Source of the DNA: Rubellimicrobium sp.
GTDB lineage: Bacteria > Pseudomonadota > Alphaproteobacteria > Rhodobacterales > Rhodobacteraceae
Direction of reading: 5' to 3'
Assembly: GCA_019454835.1 (NCBI GenBank)
Contig: JACFNP010000005.1
Coordinates: 25,185-89,184, forward strand
DNA length: 64,000 nt
Part shown: positions 44,067 to 53,597 of the stretch, in pieces
Layout: each line of letters starts with the position of its first letter
Numbering within the stretch: the stretch's first letter is position 1
Notes under the pieces: generated by a model
The model's database searches: none
Told to the model about the DNA's origin: nothing
The model's input: the letters and a program-made list of their open reading frames with translations, nothing else
Made by a program: the position numbers and the translations under genes

Positions 44067-45689
44067 TCAGTCGGCCACGCGGTAGAAGTCGCGCGCATAC
44101 CAGTTCTGTTGCGCGTTGTCGTAGGGCCAGCCCTTGATGTCGTCGTTCAGCATGAAGACCTCGGCGTAGAAGTAGAGCGGGATCACCGGGAAATCGCGCA
44201 TCAGCAGCGCTTCGGCGGCCTCGTAGTCGGGCATCGGGTCTTCGGCGGTGCGGGCGTCGGCCAGCAGCGCGTCGTATTCGGGGCTGTTGTATTTCGAGTC
44301 GTTGTAGCCCGACTGCGACTGCATGATGTCGAGGAAGGACGACGGCTCGTTGTAGTCGGCGCACCAGCCCGCGCGGGCCAGTTCGTAGTCCATGTTCGCC
44401 CGCTGGTCGAGGAAGGTTTCCCATTCCATGTTCGACAGCGTCATGGTCACGCCGAGCTTCTGCTTCCACATCTGCCCGACCGCCACCGCGATCGACTGGT
44501 GCGATTCGGAGGTGTTGTAGATGAACTCGACGGAAAGCGGGTTGTCGGCCCCGTAGCCCGCCTCGGCCATCAGCTCCTGCGCGCGGGCGTCACGTTCGGC
44601 CTGGGTCCAGCCGACGTAATCGGCCTCGGGCACCTGCCATCCGGCAATCGCCCAGTGGGTCAGCGAGAATGCCGGAACCTGTCCGCCCGCCAGCACGTTG
44701 TTCACCAGCACGTCGCGGTCGACGGCCAGCGCCAGCGCCTCGCGGACCCGCACGTCCTGCAGCGCGGGGTTGCCGCTGTCGGTGAGGTTCACGTTGAAAT
44801 AATAGGTGCAGAGATTGGGCACCGAGGTCGCCTGGTCGGGATACTGTTCGTGCAGCGACGGATATTGCCCGGCGGGAATGTCGGTGCGGTCCAGTTCTCC
44901 GGCAAGATACCGGGTCAGCGCCGCGTTTTCGTCGTTGATGATAAGCGCGGTCACCGTGTCGATGATCGTGTTGTCGTTGTCCCAGTATTCGGCGTTGCGG
45001 GTCATGACGATCTTTTCCTGCGGCACCCGTTCCGACAGGACATAGGCCCCGTTCGAGACCATGTGCCCCGGCTGCGCCCAGGCGTCGCCCCATTCCTCGA
45101 TGGCCCAGGCGGGCACCGGATAGGTGGTGGTATGCGCGACCATCTGCGCGAAATAGGGCAGGGCCTCGTTCAGATGCACCTCGAGCGTGTGGTCATCCAG
45201 CGCCACGACGCCAAGCTGGTCGGTCGGCAGGTCGCCCGCCATCACCTCGTCGACGTTCACGAGCGCCATGAGGCCCATGTACCACTGGTATTCCGACGCG
45301 GTCGCGGGATCGGCGACGCGCCGCCAGGCGTAGACGAAATCGCCCGCCGTCACCGGCTTGCCGTCCGACCATTTCGCATTGTTGCGCAGGTGGAAGGTGT
45401 AGGTCAGGCCGTCGTCGGACACGTCATAGGACTCGGCGACGCCGGGGACGATGTTGCCTTCGGAATCCTGGTTGAGCAGCCCCTCGAACAGGTTGCGCGC
45501 CACGTCCGACCCGGACACGTCCTGGATCAGGCCGGGGTCGATGGAGGGGAATTCGTCGAGCACCCGATAGGTGAAGCTCTGGTTGTCGGCGAGCGGCTCG
45601 CCGGTCACCGGATGGGTTCCGGCGGCAAGGGCGCTGCCCGCCATCAGCGCGAGCATCGAACCCGCAAGCATCATCGTCCTGAAAGCCAT
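44067..45689 (-). CDS. oppA: Oligopeptide-binding protein OppA
   Basis: 540 residues from the ATG at 45689 with a GGGAGGA ribosome site. Signal peptide (about 1-23, ALAAG). Throughout it follows the enterobacterial OppA/MppA pattern: VARNLFEGLLNQDSEGN, GVAESYDVSDDGLTYTFHLR, DFVYAWRRVADPATASEYQWY, LCTYYFNVNL and ARAGWCADYNEPSSFL with the paired cysteines. Periplasmic receptor of the oppABCDF importer for oligopeptides; first gene of its operon. Confidence 0.92.
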   Translation of the reverse strand: MAFRTMMLAGSMLALMAGSALAAGTHPVTGEPLADNQSFTYRVLDEFPSIDPGLIQDVSGSDVARNLFEGLLNQDSEGNIVPGVAESYDVSDDGLTYTFHLRNNAKWSDGKPVTAGDFVYAWRRVADPATASEYQWYMGLMALVNVDEVMAGDLPTDQLGVVALDDHTLEVHLNEALPYFAQMVAHTTTYPVPAWAIEEWGDAWAQPGHMVSNGAYVLSERVPQEKIVMTRNAEYWDNDNTIIDTVTALIINDENAALTRYLAGELDRTDIPAGQYPSLHEQYPDQATSVPNLCTYYFNVNLTDSGNPALQDVRVREALALAVDRDVLVNNVLAGGQVPAFSLTHWAIAGWQVPEADYVGWTQAERDARAQELMAEAGYGADNPLSVEFIYNTSESHQSIAVAVGQMWKQKLGVTMTLSNMEWETFLDQRANMDYELARAGWCADYNEPSSFLDIMQSQSGYNDSKYNSPEYDALLADARTAEDPMPDYEAAEALLMRDFPVIPLYFYAEVFMLNDDIKGWPYDNAQQNWYARDFYRVAD

Positions 45690-46083
45690 GTTGTCCTCCC
45701 TGTTCTCCGGCTGCGCGCCGCACGGGGCGCGGCTGCCGGTCCTGATTGTCCCTGCACTCGCGGCGCAGGCTGTGGCCACTTTCCGCCAGTCGCGCAAAAG
45801 TGCAAGCGTTTCCGTGGGGGCGGTCAGGGTAATCGCATTTGCCCGGCGCGGCTGGCCGCGTGGTGCAACGGTGGGGCAGCATGACCGGCGCCCGCACCGG
45901 GGGTGGGCGCGGATGCGCCCGCCACAGAAACGCCCTTGGGGGGGCGGGGCGGGCGCCGGTCGTGCTGCGCACGCCCGAAGGGGGACATCTGCGGGCCGCG
46001 CGCCGAGTGTTCGGCATATGTGATTGCCCCGTGGCGGCGGTGCGATCCGGCACACGGCACGCGGCGTCACCCGCGGGGTGGGG
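45690..46083. other. Upstream region of oppA, no gene
   Basis: No coding sequence with plausible composition. The oppA promoter should lie here on the minus strand; the nearest candidate is TTGCAC with AAAGTG after 17 bp (around 45775-45805), which is weak. Several GC-rich foldbacks but nothing I can name. Confidence 0.3.
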
Positions 46084-46149
46084 AAGGCGAAGCAGCCCCG
46101 GTGTTGCGTGTGAGCGGTTGGGGTTGCTTCGGCTTGCGCCTCGCAATGA
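46084..46149. repeat. CATTGCGAG repeat, left-truncated copy
   Basis: Begins within the element (GGCGAAGCAGCCCCGG) and ends with the usual GCGCCTCGCAATGACG; the left CATTGCGAG end is missing. Confidence 0.75.
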
Positions 46150-46156
46150 CGCCCCC

Positions 46157-46245
46157 CGTCATTGCGAGGAAGCGAAGCTGACGAAGCAACCTCGACCGCT
46201 TGCTCGACACCCTCGGCGTTGCCACGCCCGCAGCCTGCAATGACG
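46157..46245. repeat. CATTGCGAG palindromic repeat, degenerate right end
   Basis: Left end CCGTCATTGCGAGGAAG, centre with CAACCTCGACC, right end degraded to CTGCAATGACGG. It abuts the stop of the deaminase gene. Confidence 0.75.
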
Positions 46246-46251
46246 GCGCCC

Positions 46252-47595
46252 TCACCCCGCCGCCAGCCGCGCCGCTGCCTTGTGCTGGGCGGCGGCCACG
46301 GCGGCGAGGTCCACCGTCACCAACTGCCCGTCGCGCACCACCTGCCGCCCCTCGACGAACAGATGCCGCACCTGGCGCGGCCCGGCCAGCAGCAGGGCCG
46401 CCCGGTCCCAGCTTCCGGCGCTCTCGATGCCCGAAACATCCCACAACGCCAGATCGGCGCGCTTGCCGACCGCCACCTGGCCGATGTCGTCGCGGCCCAG
46501 CACCTGCGCCCCGCCGCGCGTGGCCAGCCGCAGGGCCGCGCGCGCGCTCATCGCGTCGGCGCCGCGATCCACGCGCTGCAGCAGCATCGCCATCCGCGCC
46601 TCGGCCACCAGATTGCCCGCGTCGTTCGAGGCGGAGCCGTCGACCCCCAGCCCGACCCGCATCCCGGCATCGAGCATGGCGCGCACCGGCGCGATGCCCG
46701 ACCCGAGCCTGCAGTTGGAACAGGGGCAATGCGCCGCCCCGGTATGCGTTCGGGCGAACAGCGCGATCTCGTCCGCGTCCAGCCTTACGCAATGCGCGTG
46801 CCACACATCGTCGCCGGTCCAGCCGAGGTCTTCGGCATATTGCCCCGGACGGCAGCCGAAGGTGGCCAGCGAATAGCGCACGTCCTCATCGTTTTCGGCC
46901 AGATGGGTATGCAGCCGCACGCCCTTGTCGCGCGCGAGGATCGCCGCGTCGCGCATCAGCTCGCGGCTGACCGAAAACGGCGAACAGGGCGCAACGCCGA
47001 CCCGCACCATGGCGCCGGGGGCCGGGTCGTGGAAGGCGTCGATCACGCGGATGCAGTCGTTCAGGATCGCGGCTTCGTCCTCGACCAGCGAATCGGGCGG
47101 CAGGCCGCCCTTGCTTTCGCCGATCGACATGGCGCCGCGCGTCGGGTGAAAGCGCAGGCCGACCGCGCGCGCGGCCTCGATCGTGTCGTCGAGGCGGCTG
47201 CCGTTGGGGAACAGATACAGGTGGTCGGATGACGTGGTGCAGCCCGAGAGCGCCAGTTCCGCCAGCCCGGCCATGGCCGAAATGCGCGTGTCGTCAGGGG
47301 TATAGCGCGCCCAGACCGGATAAAGGGTCTTGAGCCAGCCGAACAGCAAGGCATCCTGCCCGCCCGGCACCGCGCGGGTGAGGGTCTGATAAAGATGGTG
47401 ATGCGTGTTCACGAGGCCGGGGGTGACGACGAGGTCGGCGCAATGGACGATTTCCGCGCCGCCGGGCGCGAGGTTCGCGCCGATGGCGGCGATCACCCCG
47501 TCGCGGATCAGGATGTCGCAATCGGCAGGCTCGGTCCCCGCGTCGTCCATGGTCAGCACCGCCCGTGCCGATTTCAGCAGCCATTCCCGCGCCAT
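46252..47595 (-). CDS. 8-oxoguanine deaminase-like amidohydrolase
   Basis: 447 residues from the ATG at 47595 with a CAGGAGGCGGGG ribosome site. Amidohydrolase/ATZ-TRZ fold with its Zn ligands: HHH at 65-67 (NTHHHLYQTLTRA), HTHLAE near 217, the WHAHCVR histidine, and GLGVDGSASND with the catalytic aspartate. The combination NTHHHLYQTLTRA, WLKTLYPVWAR, LSGCTTSSDHLYLFP and CPCSNCRLGSGI closely matches characterised 8-oxoguanine deaminases, which convert 8-oxoguanine to urate. It lies alone, leftward, between repeat clusters. Confidence 0.85.
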   Translation of the reverse strand: MAREWLLKSARAVLTMDDAGTEPADCDILIRDGVIAAIGANLAPGGAEIVHCADLVVTPGLVNTHHHLYQTLTRAVPGGQDALLFGWLKTLYPVWARYTPDDTRISAMAGLAELALSGCTTSSDHLYLFPNGSRLDDTIEAARAVGLRFHPTRGAMSIGESKGGLPPDSLVEDEAAILNDCIRVIDAFHDPAPGAMVRVGVAPCSPFSVSRELMRDAAILARDKGVRLHTHLAENDEDVRYSLATFGCRPGQYAEDLGWTGDDVWHAHCVRLDADEIALFARTHTGAAHCPCSNCRLGSGIAPVRAMLDAGMRVGLGVDGSASNDAGNLVAEARMAMLLQRVDRGADAMSARAALRLATRGGAQVLGRDDIGQVAVGKRADLALWDVSGIESAGSWDRAALLLAGPRQVRHLFVEGRQVVRDGQLVTVDLAAVAAAQHKAAARLAAG

Positions 47596-47711
47596 CCCCG
47601 CCTCCTGTCCGGTGGTGTGCCGAAGCCGAGCTTTGCCCGAGCGGGCGGGTGCCGCAAGGGGCACGCGCTGCGCATCCGTCCCTGTGCCTTCGCGCGGGTG
47701 ACGGGGTTGCT

Positions 47712-47803
47712 CGTCATTGCGAGCCGCAGGCGAAGCAATCCACACCGGGCGCGGCACCCGGCCCTGTGGATTGCCGCGTCGCCTTCGGCTCCTCGCAATG
47801 ACG
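47712..47803. repeat. CATTGCGAG palindromic repeat
   Basis: Full copy of the AATCCACACC subtype with inner GTGGATTGC and CCTCGCAATGACG end. Together with the half copy that follows it fills most of the gap upstream of the deaminase gene. 47596-47711 holds only the deaminase leader. Confidence 0.85.
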
Positions 47804-47814
47804 AGATGAGCAAC

Positions 47815-47850
47815 CGTCATTGCGAGGCGCAAGCCGAAGCAACCCCGACC
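47815..47850. repeat. CATTGCGAG repeat, left half copy
   Basis: CGTCATTGCGAGGCG, AAGCCGAAGCAACCCCGACC, then unrelated sequence: a left half of the element only. Confidence 0.7.
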
Positions 47851-48086
47851 ATCCGCCCCTTCCCCCGGCCTTTCCGGCTTGCCTATAGTGGTTGTCCGTC
47901 ATAGCGTCGCGCCAGACCCGACCGAGGAAGTCGCAATCCTGCGGCCGCGCCCATGGCACCGGCCGCGCAAGCGGACCACGGCGGATCACAGACCACAGGG
48001 AGGTGCGCGAGTCTCGTGTGCCTCAGTCACCCGGACGGAACCGGCCAGGCCGGGCCGTCACAACATGGGCCAAGGAGACTTTGGCA
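47851..48086 (+). promoter_or_regulatory. dppA upstream region
   Basis: 236 bp between the repeats and dppA. A TATAGT (47884-47889) may be a -10, but no matching -35 is obvious. The dppA ribosome site AAGGAGA lies about 10 bp before the ATG. No gene is supported here; open frames in this stretch do not continue family similarity. Confidence 0.3.
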
Positions 48087-49679
48087 ATGAAGCGAACCCA
48101 GCTTTTCACTACCACGGCCGTGCTGACGCTCGGCCTTGCGGCGGCGGCGCAGGCGCAGACGCTGGTCTACTGCCTTGAAGGCTCGCCCGAGGGTTTCGAC
48201 CCCGCGCCCTATACCGCAGGCACCACCTTCGACGCCTCGTCGCATGCGGTCTATGACCAGCTCATCGAATTCGCCCCCGGCTCGACCGACACGGTCCCCG
48301 GCCTTGCCGAAAGCTGGGAAGTGGCCGACGACGGGCTGAGCATCACCTTCCACCTGCGCGAAGGGGTGAAGTTCCAGACCACGTCCTATTTCACGCCGAC
48401 GCGCGACATGAACGCCGACGACGTGATCTTCTCGTTCATGCGCCAGCTCGACAAGGATCACCCCTGGTATGCCTATGCGCCGGGGATTTCGTGGGAATAT
48501 GCCGATTCGACCGGCATGACCTCGGGCGTCAGCGAGATCGTGCGCGTCGACGACCATACCGTGCGGTTCGAACTGACCCGCCCCGACGTGACCCTGCTCT
48601 CGGCGATCCCGATGGATTTCGGCTCGATCATGTCGAAGGAATATGCCGACCAGCTTGAAGCTGCGGGCACGATGGAGCGTCTCAACACGCATCCTGTCGG
48701 CACCGGGCCATTCACCTTCCTTGATTACCAGCAGGATGCCGTCATCCGCTATGAGACCTTCCAGGACTACTGGAACGGTGCGCAGCCGATCGACAATCTG
48801 GTGATGGCGATCACCATCGACCCCGGCGTGCGCCAGCAGAAGCTGATCGCCGGCGAATGCGACATCATCCCCTACCCCAACCCGTCCGACATTGCCTCGC
48901 TGCAGGAAAATTCCGACCTGACGGTCATGCAGCAGGAAGGGTTCAACGTCGGCTATCTGGCCTACAACACCCTGCAGCCGCCGTTCGACAATGCGGCGGT
49001 GCGCCGGGCGCTGAACATGGCGATCAATCAGGATGCCATCGTCGATGCGGTGTTCCAGGGCACCGGCCGGGCGGCCGTTTCGCCGCTGCCGCCGACGTCG
49101 TGGGCCTTCAACGCCGACCTGCCCGCGCATGTCTATGACCCCGAAGCGGCGCGCGCCGCGCTCGAGGCCGAGGGCGTGACCGGCCTGTCGATGAAGATCT
49201 GGGCGATGCCGGTGCAGCGGCCCTACAACCCCAACGCACGGCGCATGGCCGAGATGATCCAGGCCGACTTTGCCGCCGTGGGCGTCGATGCCGAGATCGT
49301 GTCGATGGAATGGGGCGAATACCTTGCCCAGAGCGGCGAGATCGACCGCGACGGTGCCGTTCTGCTTGGCTGGACCGGCGACAACGCCGACCCGGACAAC
49401 TTCCTCGGCGTGCTGCTGGGCTGTGACGGCGTCGGCTCGAACAACCGTGCGCAATGGTGCGACGAGGACTTCGACAACCTGATCCAGGAAGCCCGCGTGA
49501 CCGCGGACGAATCCGCGCGCCTTGAAATGTATCTCCAGGCGCAGGAAATCTTTGCCGAAGAGGCACCGTGGTTCACGGTCGCCAACTCGGTCGTCACCAT
49601 GCCGATGCGTGCCAACGTGACCGGCTATGTGCAGGATCCGCTCGGGATGCACCGCTTCCTCGGCGTGTCCAAGGACTGA
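48087..49679 (+). CDS. dppA: Dipeptide-binding protein DppA
   Basis: 530 residues from the ATG at 48087. Signal peptide (about 1-23, AQAQ). The protein follows enterobacterial DppA over its whole length: LVYCLEGSPEGFDP, DASSHAVYDQLIEF, PNPSDIASLQENSD, GFNVGYLAYNTL, the block around 375-390 reading IWAMPVQRPYNPNARRMAEM, and LGWTGDNADPDNF. Periplasmic receptor for dipeptides (and, in enterics, heme or aminolevulinate). First gene of dppABCDF; an intrinsic terminator-like structure separates it from dppB. Confidence 0.94.
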   Translation: MKRTQLFTTTAVLTLGLAAAAQAQTLVYCLEGSPEGFDPAPYTAGTTFDASSHAVYDQLIEFAPGSTDTVPGLAESWEVADDGLSITFHLREGVKFQTTSYFTPTRDMNADDVIFSFMRQLDKDHPWYAYAPGISWEYADSTGMTSGVSEIVRVDDHTVRFELTRPDVTLLSAIPMDFGSIMSKEYADQLEAAGTMERLNTHPVGTGPFTFLDYQQDAVIRYETFQDYWNGAQPIDNLVMAITIDPGVRQQKLIAGECDIIPYPNPSDIASLQENSDLTVMQQEGFNVGYLAYNTLQPPFDNAAVRRALNMAINQDAIVDAVFQGTGRAAVSPLPPTSWAFNADLPAHVYDPEAARAALEAEGVTGLSMKIWAMPVQRPYNPNARRMAEMIQADFAAVGVDAEIVSMEWGEYLAQSGEIDRDGAVLLGWTGDNADPDNFLGVLLGCDGVGSNNRAQWCDEDFDNLIQEARVTADESARLEMYLQAQEIFAEEAPWFTVANSVVTMPMRANVTGYVQDPLGMHRFLGVSKD

Positions 49680-49697
49680 TCGCCCGCTTGTTCCGGT

Positions 49698-49729
49698 GGT
49701 GGAGGGGATTTCCCCTCCACCATTTTTTC
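49698..49729 (+). terminator. Intrinsic terminator between dppA and dppB
   Basis: Perfect 10-bp stem GGTGGAGGGG / CCCCTCCACC with loop ATTT, followed by ATTTTTTC. This is a textbook Rho-independent terminator lying inside the operon, so the permease genes depend on read-through or a hidden promoter. Confidence 0.88.
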
Positions 49730-49745
49730 TTGACCGGGGACGCGG

Positions 49746-50753
49746 ATGCTGCGGTTTACCCTCAACAGGCTGCTGTTGATGATCCCGACCTTTATCGGGC
49801 TCACCCTTATTGCCTTTGTCTTCATCCGGCTGCTGCCCGGCGACCCGGTGCTGCTGCTCGCGGGTGAACGCGGCATGTCGGCCGAACGCCATGCCGAACT
49901 GCTGGCGCAGTTCGGCTTTGACCAGCCTTACTGGCGTCAATATCTCGATTATCTTACGGGGCTGATGCAGGCCGATTTCGGGATTTCGTTCTCGACCAAG
50001 AGGCCGGTGCTTGAAGAGTTCATGGCCCGCTTCCCGGCCACGCTGGAGCTTTCGATCTGCGCGATCATCCTTGCCAGCGTGCTGGGCATTACCGCCGGGA
50101 TCATCGCGGCGGTCAAGCGCGGGTCGTGGTTCGACCAGATCACCATGGGTGGCGCGCTGGTCGGTTATTCGATGCCGATCTTCTGGTGGGCGCTGCTGCT
50201 CATCATCCTGTTTTCCGCCAAGCTGGGCTGGACCCCGGTTTCGGGGCGGCTGGGGCTGATGTATTTCTTCCCGCACAAGACCGGCTTCATGCTGGTCGAC
50301 AGCCTGATGTCGGGGGAAAAGGGTGCCTTCGCCTCGGCGGTGCGGCACCTGATCCTGCCGACCGTGGTGTTGGCGACCATTCCGCTGGCGGTGATCGCGC
50401 GGCAGACCCGGTCGGCCATGCTCGAGGTGCTGGGCGAGGTCTACATGATGACCGCCCGCTCCAAGGGCCTGTCGCCCGCGCGGGTCGTCGGCCTGCATGC
50501 CCTGCGCAACGCGCTGATTCCGGTGGTGACCACCATCGGCCTGCAGGTTTCGGTGATGATGGGCGGCGCGATCCTGACCGAGACGATCTTCTCCTGGCCC
50601 GGCATCGGCAAATGGATGATCGACGCCATCACGCGGCGCGACTACCAGGTGGTGCAGGGCGGGCTGCTGCTGATCGCGCTGTTCGTGATGATCGTGAACC
50701 TGATCGTCGACCTGCTCTACGGGCTGGTCAATCCGCGCGTGCGCTACGACTGA
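49746..50753 (+). CDS. dppB: Dipeptide ABC permease DppB
   Basis: 335 residues, DppB type: RLLLMIPTFIGLTLIAFVFIR, LPGDPVLLL, and the loop MTARSKGLSPARVVGLHALRNALIP. Six membrane segments. Begins 67 bp after the dppA stop, just past the terminator, and is followed by dppC after 9 bp. Confidence 0.92.
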   Translation: MLRFTLNRLLLMIPTFIGLTLIAFVFIRLLPGDPVLLLAGERGMSAERHAELLAQFGFDQPYWRQYLDYLTGLMQADFGISFSTKRPVLEEFMARFPATLELSICAIILASVLGITAGIIAAVKRGSWFDQITMGGALVGYSMPIFWWALLLIILFSAKLGWTPVSGRLGLMYFFPHKTGFMLVDSLMSGEKGAFASAVRHLILPTVVLATIPLAVIARQTRSAMLEVLGEVYMMTARSKGLSPARVVGLHALRNALIPVVTTIGLQVSVMMGGAILTETIFSWPGIGKWMIDAITRRDYQVVQGGLLLIALFVMIVNLIVDLLYGLVNPRVRYD

Positions 50754-50762
50754 GGGGCCGGG

Positions 50763-51650
50763 ATGAGCGTTGCCGACACCGAAAAGCCGATCTCGCCGCT
50801 GGTCGAGAACTGGCATTATTTCACCCACAGCCGTGGTGCGCTGGTCGGGCTGATCGTGTTCATGTTCATGGTGGTGGTGGCGCTGATCTCGCCCTGGATC
50901 GCGCCGCATGATCCGGCGGTCCAGTATCGCGATGCCTTCCTCGTCCCCCCGGTCTGGGAGGACGGCGGGCAGTGGAAATTCATCCTCGGCACGGATTCGG
51001 TCGGCCGCGACCTGCTGTCGCGCATCATGGTGGGGGCGCGCTATTCGCTGCTGATCGGGCTGGTGGTCGTGGCGATGTCGCTGACCTCGGGGATCGTGGT
51101 CGGGCTGATCGCGGGCTTCGTCGGCGGGCGCACCGACACGATCATCATGCGGATCATGGACATCCTGCTGGCCTTTCCGTCGCTGCTGCTGGCGCTGGTG
51201 CTGGTGGCGATCCTCGGCCCCAGCCTGTTCAACGCCATGATCGCGATTGCCGTGACCAACCTGCCGCATTTCTCGCGCCTCACGCGCGGCGAGGTGATGG
51301 GGCAGAAGGGCCTCGACTACGTCACCGCGACGCGGGTGGCGGGCGCCTCGCGGCTGCGGCTGATGTTCCGCACCATCCTGCCCAACTGCCTTGCGCCGCT
51401 GATCGTGCAGGGGACGCTGGCGTTTTCCAACGCCATTCTCGACGCGGCGGCGCTGGGCTTTCTGGGCATGGGGGCGCAGCCGCCGACGCCGGAATGGGGC
51501 ACGATGCTGGCGGATGCGCGCGAATACATCACCTCGGCGTGGTGGGTGGTGACGATGCCGGGGCTTGCGATCCTGGTCACCGTCATCGCGATCAATCTCA
51601 TCGGTGACGGGCTGCGCGACGCGCTCGACCCCAAGCTGAAGCGGAGCTAG
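50763..51650 (+). CDS. dppC: Dipeptide ABC permease DppC
   Basis: 295 residues, DppC type: N-terminal cytoplasmic segment, LGTDSVGRDLLSRIMVGARYS, and the loop VTATRVAGASRLRLMFRTILPN; ends [15 protein letters not shown]. Pairs with DppB. Confidence 0.92.
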   Translation: MSVADTEKPISPLVENWHYFTHSRGALVGLIVFMFMVVVALISPWIAPHDPAVQYRDAFLVPPVWEDGGQWKFILGTDSVGRDLLSRIMVGARYSLLIGLVVVAMSLTSGIVVGLIAGFVGGRTDTIIMRIMDILLAFPSLLLALVLVAILGPSLFNAMIAIAVTNLPHFSRLTRGEVMGQKGLDYVTATRVAGASRLRLMFRTILPNCLAPLIVQGTLAFSNAILDAAALGFLGMGAQPPTPEWGTMLADAREYITSAWWVVTMPGLAILVTVIAINLIGDGLRDALDPKLKRS

Positions 51651-51653
51651 GCC

Positions 51654-52486
51654 ATGCCGCTGCTGGAAGTCCGCAATCTCACCGTCGCCTTCGATACCGC
51701 GCGCGGGCCGTTCCGGGCGGTCGAGCATCTCGACATCTCCGTGAACGCGGGCGAGGTGCTGGCCATTGTCGGCGAAAGCGGCTCGGGCAAGTCGGTCGCC
51801 ATGCTGGCGACGATGGGCCTGCTGCCCGATACCGCCAGGGTGACCGCCGACGTGATGCGGTTCGACGGGCGCGACCTGCTGACGATGTCGGCCCATGACC
51901 GGCGCGCGATCTCGGGGCGCGAGGTGGCGATGATCTTCCAGGAGCCGGTCGCCAGCCTCAACCCGTGCTTCACCGTCGGCTTCCAGATCATCGAGACTTT
52001 GCGGCGCCACACGCCGCTGAACGCCCGCCAGCGCCACGCCCGCGCCATCGAGCTGCTGGAAGCCGTCGGCATCCCCGAGCCGCAGGCGCGCATGACCAGC
52101 TTTCCGCACCAGATGTCGGGCGGCCAGTGCCAGCGGGTGATGATCGCCATCGCCATGGCCTGCAACCCGCGCCTGCTGATCGCCGACGAACCCACGACCG
52201 CGCTGGACGTGACGATCCAGAAGCAGATCCTCGACCTGCTGCTCGACCTGCAGGTCCGGCACCAGATGGCCATGGTGCTCATCACCCATGACATGGGAGT
52301 GGTGGCCGAAACCGCCGACCGGGTCGTGGTGCAGTATCAGGGGCACAAGATGGAAGAGGCCGACGTGCTGTCGCTGTTCGAGCATCCGCAGAACCCCTAT
52401 ACCCGCGCGCTGCTGTCGGCGCTGCCCGAAAACGCCACCGGCGGACGGCTTCCGCATGTCGATGTGGCCGCATGGATGGCCGAGGC

Positions 52487-52490
<4 letters not shown>
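51654..52490 (+). CDS. dppD: Dipeptide ABC ATPase DppD, short form
   Basis: 278 residues. Walker A GESGSGKS (about 42-49), signature MSGGQCQR, Walker [13 protein letters not shown], switch LITHDMGV. Enteric DppD has about 325 residues; here the protein stops shortly after [12 protein letters not shown], so the C-terminal Cys-bearing oligopeptide domain found in the other two cassettes of this window is absent. The stop overlaps the dppF start by four bases. Confidence 0.88.
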
Positions 52491-53326
<836 letters not shown>

Positions 53327-53379
53327 GGGGCGGGCGGCGGCGCCTGGGGCGAGCACGCGGAATCCACCATTTTTGGCTA

Positions 53380-53401
53380 TCCAAATTTCCAGAAATTTGG
53401 A
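53380..53401. other. AT-rich inverted repeat upstream of CDF gene
   Basis: Perfect stem TCCAAATTT / AAATTTGGA with loop CCAG, in a short AT-rich island (53368-53430) that contrasts with the surrounding GC-rich DNA. It could be the dpp terminator region or a regulator site for the downstream exporter. No T-tract follows directly. Confidence 0.45.
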
Positions 53402-53597
53402 AGCGCGACCTGTTGAAAAAACGTTAAGATTCCTCGCCGTGCCGAAAATTCCCGCGCCGCGTGACAATCCGGCATCGCGCGCTGGCCGGGCCCGGCACCG
53501 CACCCCCCCGGATTTGCGACTCACTATCCCTCGCAATCCCGATAACTTGCACCCGACAGGCCCGCGCCCTATCCCGAAGCCCCGCACGGAGGCGCCC

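Noticed and set aside
48027..52457. 1476-codon antisense frame over dppABCD
   Set aside because: No recognisable domain and biased composition; sense genes are full length with family motifs.
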